Source: Acidobacteriaceae bacterium (GTDB taxonomy: Bacteria > Acidobacteriota > Terriglobia > Terriglobales > Acidobacteriaceae). Taken from it: 64,000 bases of DNA. Positions 1 to 9,562 of this stretch are shown here, one piece after another; position 1 is the first letter of the stretch; each line of letters starts with the position of its first letter. Under the pieces are notes generated by a model. That model was given only the letters and a program-made list of their open reading frames with translations. It searched no databases and was not told the origin of the DNA. Where the stretch lies: NCBI GenBank assembly GCA_003134995.1, contig PLDC01000002.1:1-64000 (forward strand), read 5' to 3'. The translations under genes were made by a program, and so were the position numbers.

Positions 1-513
1 GGTTTTCTCCGCGACTGCAGTCGGCGAATTGAAAACTGGCAACTGGAAGCTGGCAACTGGCGGCTGCCTTTCTGCATTTCCTGTGCGTCCCCTGTGCACA
101 ATCAGTCGAACTCATCCGCCAAATCGTCCATCTCACGCAACCCCGCAACCCGAACGATAGCCCTGCAAGCGGCTTAGAGCCACATCTCCATCGTCTTCCT
201 CAATCCGCACCGATCCGTAAAAATCCGTGCCCAACATTTTCCTCAACTGCACCAAAAATACTGAATTGACCACCAGCCCATTACCCCGTACATTCTGATT
301 CGCCCCAAAACAAAAAAAGGAATCAACCCCGGCCAAGACAATAACGGCCCGGGAAAAAATGCGAAACAAACAACCAAGAAACCAGCAACAATCGCAGCCA
401 TAATTGAAAATTGAAAATTGAAAACGAATTGCGAAATTGCCAATTTCCAACCGCTAACTGCTAACTGCTGAAAGCTGGCAGCTAAAAACTGAGAACCGAG
501 AACTGAGAACTGC
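1..513. repeat. Intergenic region with short degenerate repeats
   Basis: I see no gene I can support here. The stretch carries degenerate copies of short words such as AACTGGCAACTGG near the left end and GAACTGAGAACCGAGAACTG just before the next start codon. The same vocabulary recurs in other gaps of the window (around 1080-1145, 38250-38300, 62020-62050), so it looks like a dispersed simple-repeat family. Short ORFs on the minus strand are unlike any family I know and are probably spurious. Confidence 0.5.
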
Positions 514-942
514 ATGAAAGTCCCCTGGATCACCTACCGCACCCGCTTCCTGATCAAAGCCAAACAGCTAAGCACCAGCCTGACCTTCGTCGACCTCCTA
601 GGCCGCCACCAATCCGGTCGCAAAGGCGACTACCTGGTCGAATCCGCCGACGGAGTTCTAAGCATCGCCCCCCGCCAAATCTTCGAAGACATCTACGTAC
701 CCCTGCAAGCGAGCCAAACTCCAGCTCAGGCAGACACGCCGCAGGAATACGCAACGCAGGAATACACGACGCAGCAAACAAGCCCCGCTCAGCGATACGA
801 AAGTCATCGACAAAATGAAACCTTCCAGCAGCCAGAAAACAAGCGCCAGCGCGAAACCACCACGCTCCCGCTCCACCTAACCCGTAAGTCTCCCCAACCC
901 GACCGCAACCGCCAACCCAGCCAAGGCCTCAGCTCACTCTGA
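514..942 (+). CDS. Hypothetical protein with Gln/Thr-rich tail
   Basis: This 142-aa protein is not one whose function I recognise. Residues 1 to about 65 look like a compact folded domain (a GDYLVES motif followed by APRQIFEDIYVPL). The remainder is low complexity, rich in Gln, Thr, Glu and Arg, and probably disordered. No signal peptide or membrane segment is visible. The ATG lies directly after a run of GAACTGAGAAC repeats and there is no convincing Shine-Dalgarno sequence, so the repeat may have replaced the native leader. It is on the same strand as the 268-aa ORF and nrdJ downstream but separated by about 600 bp. A real gene is likely from the ordered N-terminal half; function unknown. 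Confidence 0.5.
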   Translation: MKVPWITYRTRFLIKAKQLSTSLTFVDLLGRHQSGRKGDYLVESADGVLSIAPRQIFEDIYVPLQASQTPAQADTPQEYATQEYTTQQTSPAQRYESHRQNETFQQPENKRQRETTTLPLHLTRKSPQPDRNRQPSQGLSSL

Positions 943-1561
943 AAAATGACGAAACGAAGGACAAGAAGCGAAGGCTCTACCCCGTGAAACCCCGTACCCT
1001 CCGTGGTGAAGAGCTTTTGACCTAAGTTTTGAAAGCTGACCACTGACCACTGACCACTGCGAAACCCCGTGCCCTCCGTGGTAAGAGTTTTTGACCTAGG
1101 TTTTGAAACTGACCACCGACCACTGACCACTGACCACTGACCACTGCTTCTGTGGAAAACAAATCCACCACTCCCGCACCAAGCCCGTCATTGCTGGAGA
1201 TACAACCTATGGTGTTTCTCTCTTGACAGGCACAATAAGCGGGAGTAACTTTGCAATCCCAGAGCATCTTTTTAATCCACCGCGCGGGAACGCGGCGGGT
1301 TTAAACAAACAGCAGCACTTACAGGCAGGCGTCAGGCCAGAGGTGACCCGACGCCCCCGTAAGCAAAGAAAAAAAGGCTCAAAGCCCGAGCTTTTCAGTC
1401 CAGAAGCCGGAAGCCAAAAGCCAGCAGTGCGGTGGCCGTCACTCCGGTCCTCCCCCGGGTGATCGACAAAGCAGAAAAAGAAAAAAGTCTTTACAGGTAA
1501 ACGGTTTCAAGCCGGAAGCCGGAAGCCGGTTCCGGAAGCCGGTTCCAAGGAGCCCGAACAA
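943..1561. repeat. Intergenic repeat-rich gap
   Basis: The gap holds tandem copies of a 7-base word (GACCACT, about 1035-1145) in two clusters, each preceded by a similar CCGTGGT...GACCTA segment, and a further run of GCCGGAAGCC repeats at about 1510-1550 just before the next gene. AAGGAG at about 1548 is the ribosome-binding site of the following ORF. A 79-aa ORF at 1223-1462 has no recognisable features and I do not call it. Confidence 0.5.
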
Positions 1562-2368
1562 ATGGAAGCTCTAACCCGCATAGTGGCTGACTCCCTAGCC
1601 CGCCACGGCCTGGATCGTCCCGTGGACCCGCGCCGCCTGCAATGGTCGCGCTGGACCCGCTGCGATTCCCCCCACAGCCTCCTGGTAGTCCCCAGCAAAC
1701 CAGGCATCTTCGCCCTAGCCGAAGAAATAATGGACTTGGGGCCCAGCAGCAAGAATGTGGGGACGGCCAGCCCAAGCTTGGCTGAGGTTGTGCGGAACCG
1801 GGTCTCAGACCCGGCCAGACCGGGCGAAGATCAGCGCGATCTCGCCGGCTCCATGAATCCTGTCATTCCGAGCGGAGCCAAGATCGTCAGCGAAGCGGAC
1901 GATCTTGCGCAGTCGAGGAACCTGCTGTTCGCCGGCAGCGCCGCAGCTCCGGCCACCTGCCGCATGCTAGCCGTCCTCCAATTCTCCGAAGACGACGACA
2001 TGGCCTTCACACTCGACCGCATGTTCACCCGCATCAACCCCATGCGCGACCGCCTCGCCTCCGGACGCTGCTTCCTCCGCTTCGTGGTAATCGAAGACGC
2101 AACCCAACGCCGCAACATCTGCGCCGCCCTCAATCAATGGATGCTGACCTCCGCCGAACAAGCCTCAGGCCTCCCATCCGACTTCCAGTCCTCGCTGGAA
2201 CTAACCACAGACCGCGCAGGTCGGACCCTGTCCGACTCAGCCAACAGAATTCCAAATGCCGAAGGCCAGCAGCCAATCAACCCAACTCTGAACCTCGATA
2301 CTCTGAACCTGGATAACGGAGCCAGCAAAAACCTCCACTGTCCTCACCCCCTACCCTCCGGCTTCTAG
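1562..2368 (+). CDS. Hypothetical protein interrupted in frame by a genomic repeat
   Basis: A 268-aa ORF of unknown function, preceded by AAGGAG at good spacing. Residues 1-60 and about 135-210 look like ordinary globular sequence (the second part includes MAFTLDRMFTRINP and CFLRFVVIEDATQRRN). Between them, roughly bases 1855-1930, lies a segment whose reverse complement matches the dispersed repeat seen at 11858-11960 and 52323-52384; it encodes VIPSGAKIVSEADDLAQSRN. The repeat keeps the frame open. The C-terminal 40 residues are again repeat-like (NLDTLNLD). The gene sits upstream of nrdJ on the same strand, 250 bp away. Function cannot be assigned. Confidence 0.5.
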   Translation: MEALTRIVADSLARHGLDRPVDPRRLQWSRWTRCDSPHSLLVVPSKPGIFALAEEIMDLGPSSKNVGTASPSLAEVVRNRVSDPARPGEDQRDLAGSMNPVIPSGAKIVSEADDLAQSRNLLFAGSAAAPATCRMLAVLQFSEDDDMAFTLDRMFTRINPMRDRLASGRCFLRFVVIEDATQRRNICAALNQWMLTSAEQASGLPSDFQSSLELTTDRAGRTLSDSANRIPNAEGQQPINPTLNLDTLNLDNGASKNLHCPHPLPSGF

Positions 2369-2600
2369 GCCGAAGGGCGACGCACCAGCCGCGAAGCGGC
2401 GAAAGAGTGCAGCCCACGGCGTAAGCCGTGGGGACGTGGGTTATCGAAGAACCAGCCCCGAAGGGGCGGAAGAAAACGCTCTTTGAAAGAAAAGCTGTCC
2501 TTAAAGATCCGCTGCACCCCCGAACAAATTCCCGTTCGGGAACGCCCGAAACCCGCCTCCTCCGCCAAGGAACGCCAGAATCGGGCCAAGTTAAATAGAA
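2369..2600. repeat. Palindromic repeats upstream of nrdJ
   Basis: Several short hairpins lie head to tail here: CCACGGCGTAAGCCGTGG around 2415-2433, CCAGCCCCGAAGGGGCGG around 2452-2470, and AGCCGCGAAGCGGC near 2388. They resemble REP-type elements and could form structure in the nrdJ leader. I looked for a cobalamin riboswitch box, because nrdJ is B12-dependent, and saw none. Confidence 0.45.
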
Positions 2601-2620
2601 TCTAATAAGTGGAGACACCA

Positions 2621-5614
2621 ATGCCCGAACTCAAAACCACTACCGTTGAAACCACCCCCGCCGCCACTCCCGAAAAGAACGTCAAGAAACCCGGCCTAGC
2701 CTTCCGCCGCTTCTTCACCAAGCCCGGCGTCTCCCCCTACGACGAACTCGAATGGGATCTCCGTCTAGCTCAGATCACCGACGCCCAAGGCAACGTGATC
2801 TTCGAGCAGAAAGACGTTGAAGTCCCCAAAGACTGGTCCATGACCGCCACCAACATCGTGGCCTCGAAATATTTGCACGGCAAGCTAGGCACGCCCGACC
2901 GCGAAACCGGAGTCCGCCAACTCGTAACCCGCGTAGCCGAAACCATCCGCGACTGGGGACAAGCTCAGGGCTACTTCAAAACCGGCGACGACGCCGCAAC
3001 GTTCCACGACGAACTGGTCCACATCCTGGTCCGCCAGTATGCCGCCTTCAACTCGCCCGTCTGGTTCAACGTAGGCTGCGACCGCATCGAGCCCAACTCC
3101 GACGCAAGAAACTGGCACTGGAATCCCGCAACCCAGCAAGTCGAGTTCGGAGTAACCGGCTACAGCAAGCCGCAATGTTCCGCCTGCTTCATCAACTCAG
3201 TGAAAGATTCGCTGGATTCGATCCTGACGTTAGCGAAGACCGAAGGCATGCTCTTCAAGTGGGGATCAGGCACGGGCTCGAATCTCTCCCCGCTGCGCTC
3301 CTCCACCGAAGGCCTAAGCGGAGGCGGAACAGCCAGCGGCCCGCTAAGCTTTATGAAAGGTTTCGACGCCTTCGCCGGAGTCATTAAGTCCGGAGGCAAA
3401 ACTCGCCGCGCCGCCAAGATGGTAATCCTAAACGTAGACCATCCCGACATCGTCGACTTCATCGAGTGCAAACAGAAAGAAGAAGCCAAAGCCCACGCGC
3501 TGGTCTCTCTCGGATACGACGGCTCGCACCCCGATTCCGACGCCTACTCTTCCATCTTCTTTCAGAACGCAAACAACTCCGTCCGCGTCACCGACGACTT
3601 CATGTACGCCGTAGTTCGCGACACCGATTTCTCCACCAAGGCAATCGGCGACGGCACGGTCATGAAGACCTACAAAGCAAAAGAATTAATGCGCAAGATT
3701 TCCGAGGCCACCTGGCACTGCGGCGATCCCGGCATGCAATACGACACCACCGTAAACCGCTGGCACACATCCAAGAACACAAACAGAATCAACGCCAGCA
3801 ACCCGTGCAGTGAATACATGTTCCTCGACGACTCTGCCTGCAATCTGGCCAGCCTGAATCTTCTCAAGTTCGCCCCCAACGGCATGTTCGACGTAGAAGC
3901 CTACCGCCACGCAGTAGATGTCTTAATCACAGCGCAAGAAATTCTGGTAGACAACGCGGGCTACCCCACAGAATCCATCATGCGCAACTCCCACGACTAC
4001 CGCCCGCTGGGCTTAGGCTACGCAAATCTAGGCGCACTCTTAATGGCCGCAGGCCTACCCTACGACAGTGACGCCGGCCGCGACTACGCCGCCTGCGTAA
4101 CCGCAATCATGTGCGGCGAAGCCTACCTCCAGAGTTCAAAAATAGCCGAACAATGCGCCCCACTAACCCCAGCAACCGATACAGTAGCAACACGCCTAGG
4201 CATAACCGAAGCCGCAAACATGCCCGGCGGAGCCTGCCCCGGCTGGTACATAAACCGCGAACCATTCTTAGACGTAATCCGAATGCACCGCGCCTCAGTA
4301 AACAACATAAACAAAACCAACGTCCCCACCCCACTCTACGAAGCCAGCAAAGCCAGCTGGGACGAAGCCCTATCCCACGGCGAAAAGCACGGCTACAGAA
4401 ATAGCCAGGTAACAGTGTTGGCGCCAACAGGCACCATAGGTTTCATGATGGACTGCGATACAACCGGGGTTGAGCCGGATCTTGCGCTGGTTAAGTACAA
4501 AAAACTCGTTGGCGGGGGCATGATTAAAATCGTCAATCAAACTGTGCCCACGGCGCTGTTCAAGCTGGGCTACGATCACGATCAGGCGAACGCCATCGTC
4601 AGCTACATCGACGCCACCGGAACCATCGAAGGCGCTCCGCATATTAAGGACGAGCATCTAGCCATCTTCGATTGCTCGTTCAAGCCTGCCAAAGGCACGC
4701 GCTCGATCGCTTACATGGGGCATCTTCGTATGATGGCTGCTGCGCAGCCTTTTATTTCCGGAGCTATATCGAAGACCGTCAATCTTCCCGAGAACGCTTC
4801 TGTGGAAGACATCATGGAAGCGTACCTCCAGGCCTGGAAGCTTGGACTTAAAGCTGTCGCGGTTTATCGCGACGGATGCAAGAAGTCGCAGCCGCTCTCC
4901 GCCGCGGGAACCAAGACTGCGAATTCTTCCAAAGACGATCCGCGCCCCGGCTCGTCGCCACACGTTGAAGAAGACAATCTCAATGCGCCTCCGCGTGCCG
5001 TGCGGCACAAGCTGCAAGAGGAGCGCGCCTCGATCACGCACAAATTCAAAGTCGGAGATCACGAGGGCTACGTCACCGTCGGCCTCTATCCCAACGGAGA
5101 CCCCGGCGAACTCTTCGTAACCATGGCCAAAGAAGGTTCCACGGTCAGCGGCCTGATGGATAGCTTCGCGCTCGCAGTTTCCATCGCCCTGCAACACGGC
5201 GTGCCGTTGAAACTGTTCTGCGAAAAATTCGCGCACACCCGCTTCGAACCCAGCGGCTGGAGCGGCAACGCCGACATCGGCTACGCCAAGTCGATCATGG
5301 ACTACATCTTCCGCTGGCTCCAACTCCGCTTCCTAACCGGCCAGCAGCAGATGCTATTCGAAAGCTTCCGGCCGAAGCTGTCAGCGATCAGCTCTCAGCC
5401 GTCAGAGATCGGCGACATAAACGGAGTGATGGGCTCTAGGCCAACGACCAACGACCAACGACCAACGACGGGTTCCGTCCACGCCGCCGACGCCCTAGCC
5501 GGAATCATCGACCTAGGCGACGCCCCCAGCTGTAGCTTCTGCGGCAGCATCATGACGCGGAATGGTTCGTGCTATCGCTGCGGGAGTTGCGGGAGCACGA
5601 GCGGGTGTTCATGA
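2621..5614 (+). CDS. nrdJ: Class II (adenosylcobalamin-dependent) ribonucleoside-diphosphate reductase
   Basis: Reduces ribonucleotides to deoxyribonucleotides for DNA synthesis, using adenosylcobalamin to make the active-site thiyl radical and so working with or without oxygen. The 997-aa protein shows the family motifs in order: NSPVWFNVG, CSACFINS with an active-site cysteine, GSGTGSNLSPLRS, the NPCSE radical-site loop, and APTGTIGFMMDCDTTGVEPD. The C-terminus is a Cys-rich zinc-ribbon-like tail (CSFCG...CYRCGSCG), as in long NrdJ proteins. I chose ATG at 2621 because GGAG lies 6 bases upstream; a GTG at 2609 would overlap that site. Residues encoded near 5385-5470 are repeat-derived (LSAISSQPSEIG and RPTTNDQRPTT), placed in frame between catalytic domain and zinc tail. 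The stop overlaps the next start as ATGA. Confidence 0.95.
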   Translation: MPELKTTTVETTPAATPEKNVKKPGLAFRRFFTKPGVSPYDELEWDLRLAQITDAQGNVIFEQKDVEVPKDWSMTATNIVASKYLHGKLGTPDRETGVRQLVTRVAETIRDWGQAQGYFKTGDDAATFHDELVHILVRQYAAFNSPVWFNVGCDRIEPNSDARNWHWNPATQQVEFGVTGYSKPQCSACFINSVKDSLDSILTLAKTEGMLFKWGSGTGSNLSPLRSSTEGLSGGGTASGPLSFMKGFDAFAGVIKSGGKTRRAAKMVILNVDHPDIVDFIECKQKEEAKAHALVSLGYDGSHPDSDAYSSIFFQNANNSVRVTDDFMYAVVRDTDFSTKAIGDGTVMKTYKAKELMRKISEATWHCGDPGMQYDTTVNRWHTSKNTNRINASNPCSEYMFLDDSACNLASLNLLKFAPNGMFDVEAYRHAVDVLITAQEILVDNAGYPTESIMRNSHDYRPLGLGYANLGALLMAAGLPYDSDAGRDYAACVTAIMCGEAYLQSSKIAEQCAPLTPATDTVATRLGITEAANMPGGACPGWYINREPFLDVIRMHRASVNNINKTNVPTPLYEASKASWDEALSHGEKHGYRNSQVTVLAPTGTIGFMMDCDTTGVEPDLALVKYKKLVGGGMIKIVNQTVPTALFKLGYDHDQANAIVSYIDATGTIEGAPHIKDEHLAIFDCSFKPAKGTRSIAYMGHLRMMAAAQPFISGAISKTVNLPENASVEDIMEAYLQAWKLGLKAVAVYRDGCKKSQPLSAAGTKTANSSKDDPRPGSSPHVEEDNLNAPPRAVRHKLQEERASITHKFKVGDHEGYVTVGLYPNGDPGELFVTMAKEGSTVSGLMDSFALAVSIALQHGVPLKLFCEKFAHTRFEPSGWSGNADIGYAKSIMDYIFRWLQLRFLTGQQQMLFESFRPKLSAISSQPSEIGDINGVMGSRPTTNDQRPTTGSVHAADALAGIIDLGDAPSCSFCGSIMTRNGSCYRCGSCGSTSGCS

Positions 5615-5838
5615 AATGCGATGCCCAGTTCGCTGTTTGCATCTCGAATAAAGGCTACGCGGCCTCTTTAGAGGTGCGCAAGATTTATCGTCTCATTCCG
5701 GATAAGGCCGGGGCGAAACACGGTCTGGTTCGAGTGGTTGATGAAATCGGTGAGGATTATTTGTTTCCGGAGGAGTACTTCATCCCCTGGCAGCCGAGCA
5801 TTGGAGGTTGGTTGTGCGTATTGCAGTTTTGCAGCTGA
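5611..5838 (+). CDS. Small conserved hypothetical protein coupled to nrdJ
   Basis: A 75-aa protein whose ATG overlaps the nrdJ stop (ATGA), implying translational coupling. The core (KGYAASLEVRKIYRL, then GLVRVVDEIGEDYLFP) resembles a small bacterial protein family of about 65 aa, probably all-beta and SH3-like, with no established function that I can name. The last 16 residues are unlike the family and overlap the start of the downstream phosphoesterase gene by 25 bases, so the stop may have drifted. An upstream start at 5569 would add 14 residues inside nrdJ and is less likely. Confidence 0.65.
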   Translation: MKCDAQFAVCISNKGYAASLEVRKIYRLIPDKAGAKHGLVRVVDEIGEDYLFPEEYFIPWQPSIGGWLCVLQFCS

Positions 5839-8800
5839 GCGACATTCACTTTCAAGTTAACTCAAATGTCTTAATTTCTCGCCTGGACAAGATCGTTGCG
5901 GCGATCCAGCCTACTCTTCAGCAGGTCCAAGGGGCGGCTTTCGCAGTTACGGGCGATGTGGCCTATTCCGGGGATCCCAAGGAGTATGAGATTGCACTTG
6001 AGTTCTTCGCCAAGCTCAGGGAGGCGGTTCGCAGGACATATCCCGACATTGAAGTGGTGTTTGTTTTTATTCCCGGTAACCACGATTGCAATTTCGGGTC
6101 CGACGGCGAGGTGAGGTCTGCCCTGATCGACGGGCTTGCGGAAAAGATCGCGACTCTAGATCCCGCTGGTGAGATCGTTCGTAAGATTGCCGAGGTCCAA
6201 GACAATTTTTTCTCCTTTGAGGCTCGGTTCAATGGGAACGACGAGATTCCTAAGGCGGACCGTCTCAGATACCAGACACGATTGAAGATGGGACCCTTTG
6301 CGATCACGTTTGATTGCTATAACACCGCTTGGATGTCACGCAAGGTGGAACATGAGGGAACTCTGCTTTTTCCCCCGCGTTCACTCTCCGCCGACGCCGG
6401 CGCAGAGGAAGACGGCGCGAGTCTGAGGGTCGCGCTTCTGCACCATCGGGATAACTGGCTGGAGGCTAGTCACGCACGGCTGCTTCGCGACTATGTCGAC
6501 GCCTCTTCAGACGTCGTTCTGACTGGCCACGAGCACGTTAGCTCCGTTTACAAGAAGACCAGGCCCGACGGGGCGGGTGCGCAGTACGTCGAAGGAGCAG
6601 TCCTCCAGGACTCCAAGAGTCCCGGCAACAGCGGCTTCAATGTGCTGGAACTGGATACTGAGCAAGGGATGAGGATTTTGCCGTTCCGTTGGAGCGGGCA
6701 AAGGTATTCGTGCGAGCGAGGAGGCGAGTGGTCCGAATTCGAGCACAACCGCGCACGCGGGGCGTTCCGAATTTCCGCGCCTTTCTTGAAGTTTCTGAGC
6801 GATCCCGGCACTGGATTCGTTCATCCTAGCAAGCCGGATCTCTCACTTGACGATTTGTTTGTTTATCCAGACCTCGTCAGGAAATCGCTGAAGAAGATCG
6901 TCAAGTCTGGCCCGGAGTTTAAAGTCGTTCTCGGGCGCAATGTGGCGGAATTTGCTGCAAGCTCCAAACGCGTGATCATCAGCGGACCGGACGACTCCGG
7001 AAGGTCCTGCCTGGCTCACACGCTGTACCTCGATCTTCGGCGGCACCGCGGGCTAGTTCCCGTTCTGCTGAATGGCGAGGACATCCACGGAAAGAGTGCG
7101 GAGGCGGCGCTGAAGCGAGCCGTGGGGCGGGCGTTAGGCGATCAATACTCGGGCGATGTAGTTGAACGGTACGATCAGCTGGATCCCATCCGCAAGATCT
7201 TGATTGTCGACGATTGGCACAAGCTGAAATATGGTGAGCGGGGCCAACGCCTTTTACTCGATCAGGCTGAAAAGTGCTTCGGAAATGTCCTGTGCTTCTC
7301 CGACGAGGTATTTGCGCTTGACCAGTTAGCTGGCGGAGGAGAGAAGCCATTCCGCGACTATGAGATATGTGAAATCCGCGAGCTTGGCCACCTCCGTAGA
7401 AATGAACTGATCCGAAAGTGGTACTCGCTGGGCTCAGATTACAGCGAGACAGAAGCGGACCTGGCGCACTCGATATCGGCGGTTGAGACTACGGTCAACA
7501 CGCTTCTGGGGAAGAATCTTCTACCCTCCTATCCGGTAATTATTCTCGCGATATTGCAGTCGTACGCAGCCGGGCGCGGATCGAGCAGCTCGGCTGGCTC
7601 GTATGGCCAAATGTACGAGGCACTGATAACGGCGGCCCTGGCTTCCGTTAGCAAGAAGGCGGTTGAGCTTGGCACGAAATATACCTACATCTCCCGCATT
7701 GCCTACTATTCGTTCCATGCGAAAAAAAGGGAGCTTGAAGGTGCAGATCTTGAGGCCATTCACGCAGGCTATTACGAACAGTACAAGATCAACTTGGGGT
7801 TAAACGACCTGATCGATCAGCTAGTGAAGGCGCACATTTTGAGCAGGGCGAACGGGTCGGTACGGTTCAAGTACAAATACATCTACTGCTATTTTGTGGC
7901 GAAATACTTCCAGGACAACATCGCCAACCTAACGGGGGAGGGAGACCTTCGGGCGCAGCTTCATGATATAGCCGACAAGGTCTATTTCGAGGACTACGCC
8001 AACATTATCATTTTTTATGTTTATTTGACGAAAGACCGCGCGCTAATTGAGCACCTTCTCGCGAATGCCAGTCGAATTTACCGCGGACATCATCCCTGCG
8101 ACCTTAGCTCGCACGTTGAATTTGTGAACAGACTCGGCGCTGACGGGCGGAGCTTAGTCTTGCCCGGAACAAATGTAGAGCGGAACCGCGAGGAGGCTCT
8201 TCGTCGAAAGGATGAAGCCGAGGAGGAGATTCACACCGTAGAGGAGAAGCAGGCGGAGGCCATTAAGTATGAGGACGGGTTGGCGGAAGTAATCAAGGTT
8301 CACATTGCCCTCAAGAACCTGCGGATTCTTGGGCAGATTCTGCGAAACTTTCCGGGCGCTTTGAGGGCCGATCTGAAGGTCGACCTAGCCTTAGCAAGCT
8401 ACCAGCTCGGGTTGCGGACCCTTCGGGCGATTCTTCTTTCCGCTGAGAATAACATCGACGGGCTCCGGATCTTCATCGCTAGGGTCATTCAGGAAAAGCG
8501 AATATTGGAAGACCCCGAAGATCTCGCCAGCGAGACGGACAAGGTGCTGCTTTCGCTGACGCGGGACGTTGCCTTTGGAATCGTCAAGCGCATCTCGCAG
8601 GCCGTTGGCCTCGAGGAACTCGAAGAAACCTACCGGGAGACACTTGATCGGGCGGGCGCGCCCCTTCCGGTTAAGATCATCGACTACGCTATCAAGCTCG
8701 ATCACTTTGGGCGGTTCCCGAAGGCGGAACTCGAGCGCATCACAGGGGAGCTGAAAAAGAATCCGTTCGCGTTGCGTCTGATGCGCGACCTTACGGCGGA

Positions 8801-8936
8801 CTACATGTATCTGTTCCCCGTCGATTTTCGTGCGCGGCAATACATCGGCGACACCCTCAACCTGAAGGTGAACATCCCAGACGTGCTTGGCTCAGGGTCT
8901 AAGAGGCTAAAGGAGCTCCCGGCGAAGACGCGGTAG
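5814..8936 (+). CDS. Calcineurin-like metallophosphoesterase fused to a STAND-like NTPase and helical C-terminus
   Basis: A 1040-aa cytoplasmic fusion. Residues 1-300 are a metallophosphoesterase: D10-x-H12 (SDIHF), D48 (TGDVAYSG), N89-H90 (PGNHDC), LLHHRDNW near 210 and TGHEH near 240 give the complete metal-binding set. Residues 380-560 look like a P-loop NTPase with Walker A-like GPDDSGRS at 391-398, where the usual Lys is Arg397, and Walker B ILIVDD ending at D466/D467. The rest is helical, with a FKYKYIYCYFVAKYF segment typical of the winged-helix/helical arm of STAND proteins. GGAGG lies 6 bases before GTG 5814, which I chose over TTG 5808. Effector-plus-STAND architecture is common in antiphage proteins; a conflict role is inference, and a housekeeping RNA or nucleotide phosphoesterase is possible. 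Confidence 0.8.
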   Translation: MRIAVLQLSDIHFQVNSNVLISRLDKIVAAIQPTLQQVQGAAFAVTGDVAYSGDPKEYEIALEFFAKLREAVRRTYPDIEVVFVFIPGNHDCNFGSDGEVRSALIDGLAEKIATLDPAGEIVRKIAEVQDNFFSFEARFNGNDEIPKADRLRYQTRLKMGPFAITFDCYNTAWMSRKVEHEGTLLFPPRSLSADAGAEEDGASLRVALLHHRDNWLEASHARLLRDYVDASSDVVLTGHEHVSSVYKKTRPDGAGAQYVEGAVLQDSKSPGNSGFNVLELDTEQGMRILPFRWSGQRYSCERGGEWSEFEHNRARGAFRISAPFLKFLSDPGTGFVHPSKPDLSLDDLFVYPDLVRKSLKKIVKSGPEFKVVLGRNVAEFAASSKRVIISGPDDSGRSCLAHTLYLDLRRHRGLVPVLLNGEDIHGKSAEAALKRAVGRALGDQYSGDVVERYDQLDPIRKILIVDDWHKLKYGERGQRLLLDQAEKCFGNVLCFSDEVFALDQLAGGGEKPFRDYEICEIRELGHLRRNELIRKWYSLGSDYSETEADLAHSISAVETTVNTLLGKNLLPSYPVIILAILQSYAAGRGSSSSAGSYGQMYEALITAALASVSKKAVELGTKYTYISRIAYYSFHAKKRELEGADLEAIHAGYYEQYKINLGLNDLIDQLVKAHILSRANGSVRFKYKYIYCYFVAKYFQDNIANLTGEGDLRAQLHDIADKVYFEDYANIIIFYVYLTKDRALIEHLLANASRIYRGHHPCDLSSHVEFVNRLGADGRSLVLPGTNVERNREEALRRKDEAEEEIHTVEEKQAEAIKYEDGLAEVIKVHIALKNLRILGQILRNFPGALRADLKVDLALASYQLGLRTLRAILLSAENNIDGLRIFIARVIQEKRILEDPEDLASETDKVLLSLTRDVAFGIVKRISQAVGLEELEETYRETLDRAGAPLPVKIIDYAIKLDHFGRFPKAELERITGELKKNPFALRLMRDLTADYMYLFPVDFRARQYIGDTLNLKVNIPDVLGSGSKRLKELPAKTR

Positions 8937-9562
8937 TGGGAACGCTTGCGGCACGACTGAAGTCGTGCCCTTCCCGGTCGTGGCGCTGCCAAATTCTAAA
9001 AACGTCCACTGGGGCTGAAGCCCGGATTCTTTGGGGCGCTTAACGCGGCGCTGAAAGCGCCGCTCTTCCACGGTGGTGCATGCGTCGGTTTTGAGGCTTG
9101 CGGGGCGACTGAGGTCGCTCCCTTCCCGTCGTGGTGGCGTCGGCTGACAGCGGGTTCCTCGCCGGGCTTTCAGCCCGATTCGGAATGACAAGAGTTTATG
9201 GGGTGCCTGCGTACGCGCGCGGCTGGCGGGACGAAACATCCACTGGGGCTGAAGCCCGGTTGCTTCTTTTGGCGCTTTACGCGGCGCTGAAGCGCCGCTC
9301 TTCCACGTCACAGCACGAGTTCGGTGATGGTTCTTTTCGGCTATCTCGGAGCCGAGACAGAGTGATCCTACGGTGCGGCAGAGTCGCTGGCGCGACCGTG
9401 GAAGAGCGGCCCTTCGAGGGCCGCGTCGGGTTGCGCAAAAAATCGCGGGCTTTAGCCCCTGTGGTCGTCCTTCGTCGCCTCATTCCCGATTTGGAAGCAA
9501 CTTCTTCTGAGTGTGACCGATGTCACACTCGTTTTTATTCCCACGCTTCTACGATCCGAAGC
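8937..9562. repeat. REP-like palindrome cluster upstream of RAYT gene
   Basis: The gap holds several hairpins. One type is GGGGCTGAAGCCC followed by an ACGCGGCGCTGAAGCGCCGC hairpin and the tail TCTTCCACG (9009-9076 and 9243-9307; an inverted copy at 9400-9425 begins CGTGGAAGAGCGG). Another type is GGCACGACTGAAGTCGTGCC with tail CTTCCCG (8948-8980, degenerate at 9098-9125). An ORF in the frame of the RAYT gene runs back through them to 9131 but encodes only repeat-derived sequence. Confidence 0.75.

Noticed and set aside
1035-1145. Possible CRISPR array from regularly repeated GACCACT words
   Set aside because: The units are 7 bases with no unique spacers, so this is a simple tandem repeat.
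1223-1462. 79-codon ORF
   Set aside because: No family features; composed partly of repeat-like sequence in a gap.
2369-2620. Possible cobalamin riboswitch before nrdJ
   Set aside because: I could not find the conserved B12-box; the hairpins present are REP-like palindromes.
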